Shown here piece by piece: positions 16,622-23,933 of a stretch of DNA of 40,548 nt. A program made the translations under genes and the position numbers. Each line of letters begins with the position of its first letter. The stretch's first letter is position 1. The notes under the pieces were generated by a model that saw nothing but the letters and a program-made list of their open reading frames with translations, ran no database searches and had not been told where the DNA came from. The stretch comes from Clostridia bacterium (GTDB lineage: Bacteria > Bacillota_A > Clostridia > Christensenellales > Aristaeellaceae). The stretch covers positions 1-40,548 of the forward strand of contig JAFWQM010000020.1 of NCBI GenBank assembly GCA_017509065.1. Reading direction: 5' to 3'.

Positions 16622-18148
16622 ATGAAGTTCTTCACCCGTTTCCTGGCCGTTCTGCTGGCCCTGTCCCTGATGCCGCTGGCCTGCACGGCCCTGGCAGAGG
16701 AGCCCGTCACCATCACCATCTGGGGTTCCGACCGTGAAAACATGCCCTTCCGCAATGGGCTGATGACCATTGAAATGCTCAAGGAAAAGCTGGGCATCAA
16801 CATCGAAATCATCTCCGCCCCCACCGAGAGCCTGGCGGAGAAATACGGCCTGCTGATGGCGGGCGGCGACATTCCCACCATCGTGCAGTACAAGGCCAAG
16901 GACCTGCTGCTGTACAAGGACGCCTGGCAGCCGCTGAACGACATGATCAACGAGACCGACACCCCCAACCTCTGGAAGGTGTACGGCGATCCCGAGATCC
17001 GCCGCAAGGTCAGCGACGCAGACGGCAACATGCGCTTCATCGGCCAGCGCACGGCCATCACCGCGGGCAAGCTGTACTTCTACCGCCAGGACTGGCTGGA
17101 TAAGCTGGGCCTGGAAACGCCCAAGACCGTGGAAGACCTGTACAACGTGTTCGTCGCCATCCGTGACGGCGACCCCAACGGCAACGGCGAGAAGGACGAA
17201 ATCCCCTTCTCCGTGCGCAAGAACGGCAGCAACAACCGCGGCAACGTGATGCCCTTCGTGCATAACTGGGGCATTGCGGAAACCTTCTTCGCCGAGGACG
17301 GCCAGGTGAAATTCGGCGCGACGGATCCCCGGATGAAGGAAGCGCTGGAATGGCTGCACCGCTGCTATGAGGAAAAGCTGCTGGATCAGGAATACCTGAC
17401 CCGCGACAAGACCGCCTGGTACAGCGAATGGACCAACAACCAGGTGTTCATGAGCTATGACTGGAGCGCCTACATCGACAACGTGAGCAACCTGTTCAAG
17501 GGCCAGGAGAGCGACGTGCACATCGTCGGCGCGGTTCCGCCCGAAGGCCCTACCGGCATCAGTGAAACCCGCGACCAGCTGCAGCCCATCACCGTGGACG
17601 AGGACTGGAACGCCGGCATTTTCGTGGGCGCCAGCGCGGAGCAGAAGGCCGCGGCCCTCAAGCTGTTTGACTACCTGTACAGCGAGGAAGGCATGATCCT
17701 GCTCAACTTCGGCGTGGAAGGCCAGCACTTCAACATCGTCGACGGCGAATACAAGTATTCCGACCTGATCATGAACAACCCCGACGGCCTCTCTCCGCAG
17801 GACGCCCTGCGCACCTTCGGCATCCAGAGCATGCTGACCCTGCTCCAGGACGCCCGCTATGAGCGCGCCTTCGTCAGCGACGAAGTGAACCGCATCCGCG
17901 ACATCTACGAGCAGGAAGGCCACATCGGCCCCGCATTCCCGACCCTGGCTTTCACCAACGACGAACAGAGCGTGATCAACGAAAAGTACACGGAAATCGA
18001 AACCTATGTGAATGAAATGATCGACAAGTTCATCATGGGCGTGGAGCCCCTGGATCACTTCGACGCCTTCGCCGCCCAGGTGGAAAGCATGGGCCTCAAG
18101 GATGTGCTGAAAGCGTATCAGGACGCTTATGATCGGTATATGAAGTAA
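16622..18148 (+). CDS. Extracellular sugar-binding protein (importer 1)
   Basis: A 508-residue extracellular solute-binding protein of family 1 in the LplA/YtcQ style. The signal peptide is residues 1 to about 25 (MKFFTRFLAVLLALSLMPLACTALA), with a good signal peptidase I site after ALA. A Cys at position 21 sits in a poor lipobox, so lipid attachment is possible but not favoured. The mature protein begins EEPVTITIWGSDRENMPF. A KLYFYRQDWLDKLGLETPKTVEDLYNVFVAI block and DPNGNGEKDEIPFS (a Ca-binding-like loop) are typical of this group. It should capture the ligand outside the cell for the two upstream permeases. AGGAGG lies 8 nt before the ATG. Confidence 0.93.
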   Translation: MKFFTRFLAVLLALSLMPLACTALAEEPVTITIWGSDRENMPFRNGLMTIEMLKEKLGINIEIISAPTESLAEKYGLLMAGGDIPTIVQYKAKDLLLYKDAWQPLNDMINETDTPNLWKVYGDPEIRRKVSDADGNMRFIGQRTAITAGKLYFYRQDWLDKLGLETPKTVEDLYNVFVAIRDGDPNGNGEKDEIPFSVRKNGSNNRGNVMPFVHNWGIAETFFAEDGQVKFGATDPRMKEALEWLHRCYEEKLLDQEYLTRDKTAWYSEWTNNQVFMSYDWSAYIDNVSNLFKGQESDVHIVGAVPPEGPTGISETRDQLQPITVDEDWNAGIFVGASAEQKAAALKLFDYLYSEEGMILLNFGVEGQHFNIVDGEYKYSDLIMNNPDGLSPQDALRTFGIQSMLTLLQDARYERAFVSDEVNRIRDIYEQEGHIGPAFPTLAFTNDEQSVINEKYTEIETYVNEMIDKFIMGVEPLDHFDAFAAQVESMGLKDVLKAYQDAYDRYMK

Positions 18149-18187
18149 ACGTTGGTTATTGGGCTTTTTATGTAAGTAAAGGATACG

Positions 18188-18573
18188 CTGGGCGCTCCGC
18201 GCGCCCAGACCTGCGGCAAGGGATTTCATCCCTTGCATCCCAGTAGGCGAAATTACCTGGATGGGTAGAGAAATCAATTTCCGCCTGTTGCGCTGGGGTT
18301 ACGAAAAGTTAGTGGCTTCTGGCTCAGGAAAGCCCGGGAAAATCCCAGGGGAAAGCGAGCTTTCCCCTGGGATTATTCCCCGGCTTTCCCCGGACGCTTC
18401 GCGTCCGGGTTGGCGGCTTTCAGCCGCCGGGCCAGAAGCACAACGTCGATAGTTTGTTCGTTTCTCTCAAGTTTCAGCGGAAGCAAAGTCTGTTCTACCA
18501 ACATAGTAACTTCCGCTATTGCGGGTCCAGGGGCCTCAGGCCCCTGGTGGAGGTCTGGAGGCAAAGCCTCCAG
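18188..18573. repeat. Family B twin-hairpin element, two facing copies
   Basis: A noncoding element of roughly 390 bp whose two ends are versions of the same module in opposite orientation. The left end has hairpin 1 (CTGGGCGC at 18188-18195, GCGCCCAG at 18201-18208), a 7-nt linker starting ACC, and hairpin 2 (GCAAGGGAT at 18216-18224, ATCCCTTGC at 18228-18236). The right end, read on the minus strand, has CTGGAGGC/GCCTCCAG (18573-18555), a 7-nt ACC linker, and CCAGGGGCCT/AGGCCCCTGG (18547-18527). The centre holds further perfect hairpins, including 17-bp arms near 18342-18376, CCGGACGC/GCGTCCGG, and GGCGGCT/AGCCGCC. A third copy of the module begins at 40352. It separates importer 1 from importer 2. 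Confidence 0.8.
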
Positions 18574-18601
18574 CGTTACCCCTTTGTAACTTAAAGTGCT
18601 C

Positions 18602-18629
18602 TTGAAGAAAGTGACTGACCAGTTATAAA
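18602..18629 (+). promoter_or_regulatory. Likely promoter of importer 2
   Basis: TTGAAG (18602-18607) and TATAAA (18624-18629) are separated by 16 nt. They sit just outside the right end of the family B element and about 95 nt before the permease start at 18723. A separate promoter here would let importer 2 be controlled independently of importer 1. Confidence 0.5.
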
Positions 18630-18722
18630 TAGACTATCTATCCCGAGGAGAGGCTGCCTCTCCTCCGGGTGATCCACATCATCCGGGAAAGCCGACGCTG
18701 TCCCGGAAAGGAGGAAGCGGGC

Positions 18723-19643
18723 ATGTCCAGCCGATTGCGCCGCCTTGGCATCTCCATCTGGCAGGCTCGGTATATCTATCTGCTGCTGATTCCCGGCATC
18801 GTCTATTTTGCCGTGTTCCATTACGCGCCGATGAGCGGGCTGGTGCTCGCCTTCAAAAAATACAACGCAAAGCTTGGCATCTGGGGCAGTCAATGGGTGG
18901 GCATGGCGAACTTCCAGCGGATCTTCACCACGCCCGCCGCCGTTACCGCCATCCGCAACACCCTGGAAATCAATTTTTCCAGGCTCCTGTTCCAGTTTCC
19001 CGTTCCGATCCTGCTGGCGCTGCTCATCAATGAAATGCGGGGAACGAAGGTCAAGCGGATTTACCAGACCGTGTACACTTTCCCGCATTTCCTGTCCTGG
19101 GTGGTGGTCTCCGCCATCATCTCCAATTTCTTCGCGAATAACGGCATGATCAATACGATCATCGCCTCAACGGGCGGCGACAGGATCAGTTTCCTGTCCA
19201 ACGCCGCGCTGTTCCGCCCGCTTTTGTACTTCACCCATAACCTGAAAGAAATGGGCTGGAGCTCGATCATCTATATCGCTGCGATCACCGCCATCGACCC
19301 GACGCTCTACGAGGCCGCCACCATGGACGGCGCGGGACGATTGCAACAGGCCTGGCACGTAACACTGCCCTGCATTCGGGCCACCATCATCACCCTGTTC
19401 ATTCTCCAGGTTGGACGCATCATGAACTCCGGCTTCGAGCAGATTTTCTATATGCAGAACCCGAGCGTCAAGGGCGTCAGCGAGATCCTGGATACCTACA
19501 TATACAGCATAACCTTCAACGCCGTTCCCAGCTACGGCTTTTCCACCGCGGTGGGAATGTTCAAATCCGTTATCAACCTGATCATGCTGGTCAGCGCCAA
19601 TTGGATCATCAAGCTTTTAGGCGGCAACGGCCTGCTGGGCTGA
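18723..19643 (+). CDS. Sugar ABC transporter permease, LplB family (importer 2)
   Basis: A 306-residue permease of a second CUT1 importer, clearly paralogous to the one at 14698. The same YIYLLLIPGIVYFAVFHYAPMSGLVLAFKKYNA opening appears, then NTLEINFSRLLFQFPVPILLALLINE, and the EAA loop TLYEAATMDGAGRLQQAWHVTLPCI. The start at 18723 is favoured because AAAGGAGGAAG lies just upstream; an in-frame ATG 18 codons earlier has no ribosome site. The partner permease follows after 17 nt. Confidence 0.93.
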   Translation: MSSRLRRLGISIWQARYIYLLLIPGIVYFAVFHYAPMSGLVLAFKKYNAKLGIWGSQWVGMANFQRIFTTPAAVTAIRNTLEINFSRLLFQFPVPILLALLINEMRGTKVKRIYQTVYTFPHFLSWVVVSAIISNFFANNGMINTIIASTGGDRISFLSNAALFRPLLYFTHNLKEMGWSSIIYIAAITAIDPTLYEAATMDGAGRLQQAWHVTLPCIRATIITLFILQVGRIMNSGFEQIFYMQNPSVKGVSEILDTYIYSITFNAVPSYGFSTAVGMFKSVINLIMLVSANWIIKLLGGNGLLG

Positions 19644-19660
19644 GGGAAGGAGGACGAAAG

Positions 19661-20563
19661 ATGCAAACTTCCGTGCCAAGCAAGGCGCTGAGCGATAAGC
19701 CGAAGCGGAAAAAATGGACCAAGGGCGATTACGTGGTCTTCGTCATCCTGACCTTAACGGCGCTCATGATCCTACTGCCCTTTTATAACGCCGTGGTGAT
19801 TTCCCTGGAAACCAACCGGGCTTACGCCCTGCACCCCGTTTCCCTGTATCCGGCGGAGTTTTCCCTCAAAAACTACCAGTACCTGATCGACAAGGGGCAG
19901 TTGGGCATCGGCTTTCAGAATACGGTGCTGATCACTATTGCGGGCACCATCCTCAGCATGGCCGCTTCCGTCATGATGGCCTACGCTTTCTCACGCAAGT
20001 TCCCAGGAAAAAAACTGATCTTCCTCCTGATGATGTTCACCATGTTCTTTTCCGGGGGCATGATTCCCACCTACCTGCAAATGAAAGCACTGAAGCTGAT
20101 CGATTCCCGGTGGGGCATCATCCTGTTCGTGGGCGTTTCAACCTACAACATCGTCATCCTGAAAAGCGGCTTTGAGCAGACGCCCGTTGATCTGGAGGAC
20201 GCGGCGAAAATCGACGGGGCCAACGACTTGGTCATTTTCCTTCGCGTGATGCTGCCGCTGCAGGGCCCGCTACTGGCCACCTTTACCCTGTTCACCGCCG
20301 TCGCGTACTGGAACGAATGGTTCTGGAGCATGCTGCTGATCAACTCCGCCGCCAAAATGACGCTGCAAACCGTGCTTCGCTCCATCGTGGCGGAGGCTGC
20401 CGCCGCCGCGGACGTGTCTACAGGCGAAGCCGATTTGGACGTTTTTTCACAGGGCGTTAAGATGGCTGCTGTGATGATGGCGATGGTGCCCATCATGTGC
20501 TTCTATCCGTTCCTGCAAAAGTATTTCGTCAAAGGGGTCATGGTTGGATCTGTGAAAATGTAA
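19661..20563 (+). CDS. Sugar ABC transporter permease, LplC/YtcP family (importer 2)
   Basis: A 300-residue second permease of importer 2. A polar N-terminal tail rich in Lys (KPKRKKWTKGD) leads into VVFVILTLTALMILLPFYNAVVISLE. The subfamily stretch MFTMFFSGGMIPTYLQMKAL is present. The EAA loop is PVDLEDAAKIDGANDLVIFLRVMLPLQ, and the diagnostic C-terminus YFVKGVMVGSVKM is intact. The ATG at 19661 follows GGGAAGGAGGACGAAAG; an upstream in-frame ATG overlaps the previous gene and is rejected. A hairpin-rich spacer follows this gene before the binding-protein gene, unlike the simple spacer in importer 1. Confidence 0.94.
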   Translation: MQTSVPSKALSDKPKRKKWTKGDYVVFVILTLTALMILLPFYNAVVISLETNRAYALHPVSLYPAEFSLKNYQYLIDKGQLGIGFQNTVLITIAGTILSMAASVMMAYAFSRKFPGKKLIFLLMMFTMFFSGGMIPTYLQMKALKLIDSRWGIILFVGVSTYNIVILKSGFEQTPVDLEDAAKIDGANDLVIFLRVMLPLQGPLLATFTLFTAVAYWNEWFWSMLLINSAAKMTLQTVLRSIVAEAAAAADVSTGEADLDVFSQGVKMAAVMMAMVPIMCFYPFLQKYFVKGVMVGSVKM

Positions 20564-20568
20564 TCAAT

Positions 20569-20760
20569 GGCATTCAGCGGATGCTGAATGCCGCGCGGGA
20601 GGGTATTGCATACCCCCCGCGTGCCCCCCGCGCAGATTTTCCTGTCGCTGCGCTCCCGGGCGGAAAATCTGTAAGGTATGTTTTCCTGACGGAAAACCCC
20701 GCCCGCACGGCGGAGCCGCGCGATACGATTACAGTCGGGGGAGTTCCCCCGACACCCCCC
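20569..20760. repeat. Hairpin-rich intergenic spacer (family C)
   Basis: The spacer between permease and binding-protein genes contains at least five inverted repeats in about 190 bp. They are GGCATTCAGC/GCTGAATGCC (20569-20592), a GC-rich stem near 20595-20620, CAGATTTTCC/GGAAAATCTG (20633-20671), GTTTTCC/GGAAAAC (20680-20697) and GTCGGGGGA/TCCCCCGAC (20734-20753). No T tract follows any of them, so they are not typical terminators. Such stems inside an operon could stabilise or process the upstream or downstream mRNA, for example to raise binding-protein expression; that is inference. Confidence 0.7.
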
Positions 20761-20854
20761 GTGGACATATTGCCTGATTGTTCTCATGATTCATAAATGA
20801 TTACCCGCGGCAGGCAAGCCGCTGGAAATAAATCATTGGAAAGGGGTTACTCTC

Positions 20855-22390
20855 ATGAAAAAATGGCTGGCTCTGTTCCTCGCGCTCCTGATGGTGGTTC
20901 CCTGCGTATCCGCGCTCGCGGAGTACGACGAGCACATCTCCTTCACCATCAACTCCACCCACTCCAATTCCTCCATGGACTACAACAGCGACGGCATGTA
21001 CAAGTACATCTCCGAAATGTTCAATTTCGATTACGAGGTGTATCCCGTCTCCAAGGACAGCCAGAGCGAAAAGATCCGCACCTGGATCAACGGCGGCACG
21101 ATGCCGGACATCGTGTCCTGGCGAAATTTCGATTATCAGGAATACGCCACCTATGCCGAGCAGGGACTGCTGGGCGCGCTGCCGGAGGGCTGGGAAGAAA
21201 AGTATCCCGACCTGTATGAGATGGTAAAGGTCAGCGGCCTGTATGACAAGCTGCATATCGACGGCGTGATGTACGCCATCCCCCACGCCACCTTCGCCCG
21301 TTTCAGCGGCATGAAGAACGTGGTGAGCAACCAGACGCTGTATTACCGCAAGGACTGGGTGGAAAAGCTGGGCATGGAGCCCTTCGGCGATACGGTCACC
21401 CTCTCCCAGATCGAAGCGCTGTGCAAAGGCGCGGTGGAAAACGACCTGGCCGGCAACGGCGCGACCATCGGCTTCAGCACCGACCCGGACTATTATTCCA
21501 ACTTCCTGATGCAGTTTGCCGAAGTGGACTATGACGCGTTCATGAAAGGGGACGGCACCTACAAGCTGGCGGCCTCCGATCCCAAGGTGATCGATTGGAT
21601 CAGCTTTGGCCGGGACTGGTATCAGAAGGGCATCGTGGACCCGGACTTCTACCTCAACGCCATTTCCGATACCACCAACAAGTTCACCTCCGGCATCGCC
21701 GCCTGCATGATGCACAACGGCGCCATCTCCTCCTATCACGGCTATAAAGTCACCTTCGATTCCAGCACCGGCCTCAGCTCTGATGAGTGCATCGGCGTGG
21801 CCGCCATGGCGACGGACGACGGCGTGGCCCACACCAACGGAGCCGCCAACTACTGGAGCGCTACCTTCTTCAGCCCCGACATTTCCGAGGAAAAGCTGGA
21901 CCGCATCCTGACCATCATGAACTGGACCTGCACCCAGGACGGCCAGCTGACCGTGGTGGTGGGCGTGCCCGGTGAAACCTGGGAATATGATGAGAACGGT
22001 GACGTGAAGATGCTGACCGAAAAGGACGAGAACGGCAACTATCCTTCCACACCCGACCTGTACAACAGCTACAACATCTTCCGCTCCCTGGGCATCCTGC
22101 CGGACGACTATTCCTTCGTCAATCCGTCCAATGAAAAGCTGGTGGTGGAGCAGATCAAAGCGGTCTATGCCGCCAAGGAAAAAGGCTACATCATCCCGCT
22201 GGATTACGACTACGAGTTCTTCGCCAGCGACGCCAAGTCCCAGTTCTCCCTGGACTTCCAGGATGAAATCACCCGCATCATCCTGCTCAAGGACGCCGAT
22301 GTGGCCGCTGAATGGAACAACTTCCTGGAGCAGAACCGGGCAATCTGGGAGCCCGTCATCACCGACCTGAACAACGAATTCTTCAAGTAA
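20855..22390 (+). CDS. Extracellular sugar-binding protein (importer 2)
   Basis: A 511-residue extracellular solute-binding protein, the third component of importer 2. The signal peptide is MKKWLALFLALLMVVPCVSALA (residues 1-22) with cleavage expected before EYDEHISF. The mature part has the usual two-lobe arrangement, with GGTMPDIVSWRNFDYQEYA near residue 80 and TLYYRKDWVEKLGMEPFGDTVTLSQIEALC near 165-195. It is only distantly similar to the importer 1 binding protein, so the two systems probably take different ligands. GAAAGGGG precedes the ATG. A perfect-stem terminator follows the stop codon. Confidence 0.93.
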   Translation: MKKWLALFLALLMVVPCVSALAEYDEHISFTINSTHSNSSMDYNSDGMYKYISEMFNFDYEVYPVSKDSQSEKIRTWINGGTMPDIVSWRNFDYQEYATYAEQGLLGALPEGWEEKYPDLYEMVKVSGLYDKLHIDGVMYAIPHATFARFSGMKNVVSNQTLYYRKDWVEKLGMEPFGDTVTLSQIEALCKGAVENDLAGNGATIGFSTDPDYYSNFLMQFAEVDYDAFMKGDGTYKLAASDPKVIDWISFGRDWYQKGIVDPDFYLNAISDTTNKFTSGIAACMMHNGAISSYHGYKVTFDSSTGLSSDECIGVAAMATDDGVAHTNGAANYWSATFFSPDISEEKLDRILTIMNWTCTQDGQLTVVVGVPGETWEYDENGDVKMLTEKDENGNYPSTPDLYNSYNIFRSLGILPDDYSFVNPSNEKLVVEQIKAVYAAKEKGYIIPLDYDYEFFASDAKSQFSLDFQDEITRIILLKDADVAAEWNNFLEQNRAIWEPVITDLNNEFFK

Positions 22391-22407
22391 TTCCCCATGT
22401 TTTCCAA

Positions 22408-22446
22408 GCTGCCGGTATCGCATGTACCGGCAGCCTCTTCTTGGTC
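22408..22446 (+). terminator. Intrinsic terminator after importer 2
   Basis: Perfect 10-bp arms GCTGCCGGTA (22408-22417) and TACCGGCAGC (22425-22434) enclose a 7-nt loop and are followed by CTCTTCTTGGTCTTT. The T run is interrupted, so termination may be partial and let the PHP gene be read at a lower level. Confidence 0.7.
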
Positions 22447-22478
22447 TTTGATACGTAACAGTCAAAAGGAGCCTCCAT

Positions 22479-23270
22479 ATGCCATACATCTATGAAACCC
22501 ACATGCACACGAACCAAGCCAGCGCCTGCGGCCGCTCGCCCGGCAGGGAATACATTCAGAAATACATGGATGCGGGTTATTCCGGCATCATCATCACGGA
22601 TCATTTTTACCGGGGAAACTGCGGCGTAGACCGCTCGCTGCCCTGGAAGGAATTCATTCATCGCTTCTGCGCGGGATACGAGGACGCGCGCAACGAGGGT
22701 GAGAAGCGCGGCTTTCCCGTGTTCTTCGGCTGGGAAGAAAACGTGGACGGCGACGAATACCTGATCTACGGCCTGGATGAAAACTGGATGGCGGAGCACC
22801 CGGACATGCCGACGTGGAGCAGAAAACAGCAATACGATATCGTTCACGCCGCAGGCGGCTGCGTCGTGCAGGCCCATCCCTTCCGCGCGAGAAGCTATAA
22901 CCACACGATTTATCTGTCCCCCCACATGTCGGACGGCGTGGAGGTTTTCAATTCCGGCAATGAAATGAACTGGAACATTCTGGCCGCGCGGTACGCACAG
23001 GTCATCGGAAAGCCCGTTACCGCCGGTTCAGACAACCACTGCGCAGATTTCATGAGAAAAGAAAACCTGGCTGGAGTGATTCTGGATCAGCCCCTGCGCA
23101 GTATTCAGGATTATGTGGAGATTATCCTGAACCGTAAGCCGATGGGCTTGTACCTCCCCACCGCGCTCCCGGAATGGACAAAGGATATAACCCCCGATCT
23201 TCCCGCTTTATGGCTCGGCGAGCAGGGAGAAACAACGGGTATCAATGTGATGGAAATGCTGTCCGAATAA
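22479..23270 (+). CDS. PHP-domain metal-dependent hydrolase
   Basis: A 263-residue PHP-domain protein (polymerase and histidinol phosphatase superfamily). Metal ligands are visible in order: ETHMHTNQAS (H8, H10), IIITDHF near residues 37-43, FFGWEENVDGDEYL with the Glu, VVQAHPFR with the His, and TAGSDNHCAD near 183-192. The length fits stand-alone PHP phosphoesterases, not DNA polymerase. It most likely hydrolyses a phosphate ester or nucleotide. Its position directly behind a sugar importer suggests a sugar-phosphate or related metabolite, which is inference. The ATG follows AAAAGGAGCC. Confidence 0.88.
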   Translation: MPYIYETHMHTNQASACGRSPGREYIQKYMDAGYSGIIITDHFYRGNCGVDRSLPWKEFIHRFCAGYEDARNEGEKRGFPVFFGWEENVDGDEYLIYGLDENWMAEHPDMPTWSRKQQYDIVHAAGGCVVQAHPFRARSYNHTIYLSPHMSDGVEVFNSGNEMNWNILAARYAQVIGKPVTAGSDNHCADFMRKENLAGVILDQPLRSIQDYVEIILNRKPMGLYLPTALPEWTKDITPDLPALWLGEQGETTGINVMEMLSE

Positions 23271-23303
23271 TGGCAGGAAAACTGCTGAAGCTTTATGTGA
23301 TCA

Positions 23304-23714
23304 TTTCAATTCTGGATCCGCGCAATGTTGGCGGGCAGGTTCACACCGCTGTATCATCAGGAGATCCTGGATGAATACGACGACGTGCTCCACCGAAGCA
23401 TATTCCATTTAACGGAGGATGTGATCCAGACCGTTCTTTCCGCCGTGAAGCAATTTGGGATCAAGGTCTTTCCGCGGCCTACAGGCGAAATCTTTGTTGA
23501 CCGGGATGATCTGATTTTCTACGAGGTCACCATGGAGAAGCGGGACGATGACGCCTATCTGGTAACGGGAAACCAGAAGCATTATCCCATCCGGGACTTT
23601 ATCGTCACCCCGGCGGAAATGCTGGGAATCCTGAAGAAAAACCAATTGCCTGTGTCGCAGGGACAGCCGCCTTCATCTATGCAGCGGCTGTCCCTGTGCG
23701 TTAGGCGCAATTAG
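23304..23714 (+). pseudogene. PIN-domain toxin, 5'-truncated (COG1569 type)
   Basis: The reading frame matches the C-terminal three quarters of PIN-family toxin ribonucleases found in toxin-antitoxin loci: MLAGRFTPLYHQEILDEYDDVLHR, then DRDDLIFYEVTMEKRDDDAYLVTGNQKHYP with the acidic active-site residues, and IVTPAEMLGIL. The first strand with the catalytic Asp (usually VIDTNVLVSA) is missing. Upstream in this frame a TGA at 23298 closes the reading after only SFQFWIRA. The short stretch LYVIISILDPRN in another frame could be a relic of it. The ATG at 23325 has no ribosome site. No antitoxin gene is adjacent. It is very likely inactive. Confidence 0.7.
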
Positions 23715-23877
23715 CCTTCCTTCTTCGCAAACTGTAAGGGGCTGACAGGGACGGGGCTTTTCTGCACCGCTCCCAGCAACTCGATCAGTTTGGTGTTCAG
23801 TCCTTCCGCCTTGGCGATTGTAGCCGCGATATCCTCCGTTCCCAGCAGGGATTGGAAGGTTTTTGCATAGAAAAAGG
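23714..23877 (-). pseudogene. C-terminal fragment of an unidentified gene
   Basis: On the minus strand an open frame with no start codon runs into repeat family D at its upstream end. It reads FYAKTFQSLLGTEDI, then AATIAKAEGLNTKLIELLGA, then VQKSPVPVSPLQFAKKEG and a stop. The helical, alanine/leucine-rich composition looks protein-like. I do not recognise the family. It ends convergently against the PIN remnant, with which its stop codon region just overlaps. It is probably the 3' end of a gene cut off when the repeat or the pilus-like operon was joined here. Confidence 0.4.
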
Positions 23878-23922
23878 GCTGCCTCTTTTGCCTAATTGTT
23901 TTTGGCGTTTTGAGGCAGCCCT
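23859..23922 (-). terminator. Terminator of the pilus-like operon (repeat family D, copy 1)
   Basis: On the minus strand AGGGCTGCCTC (23922-23912) pairs perfectly with GAGGCAGCCCT (23885-23875) across a 26-nt A-rich loop. It is followed by TTTTC, 12 nt after the pilT stop codon, so it fits an intrinsic terminator. The same segment, including the outer GTTTTTGCATAGAAA flank, recurs at 30549-30614 with one decayed arm. This makes it a repeat family that doubles as a terminator. Confidence 0.6.
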
Positions 23923-23933
23923 AAGCATTTGCA

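Noticed and set aside
16622..18148. Lipoprotein assignment for the importer 1 binding protein based on Cys21
   Set aside because: The residues before the Cys (M-P-L-A) fit a lipobox poorly and a good signal peptidase I site (ALA before EE) follows immediately.
16340..18277. A 645-codon open frame on the minus strand over the importer 1 binding protein
   Set aside because: Antisense to a clear binding protein with signal peptide and ribosome site. The composition is repetitive (Val/His/Leu/Asp-rich) and has no domain pattern.
18188..18573. Clustered hairpins considered as a CRISPR array
   Set aside because: Stems vary in sequence, there are no equal-length spacers between identical direct repeats, and no cas gene is near.
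20801..22489. A 562-codon open frame on the minus strand over the importer 2 binding protein
   Set aside because: Same situation as for importer 1: a shadow of a real gene produced by third-position GC bias.
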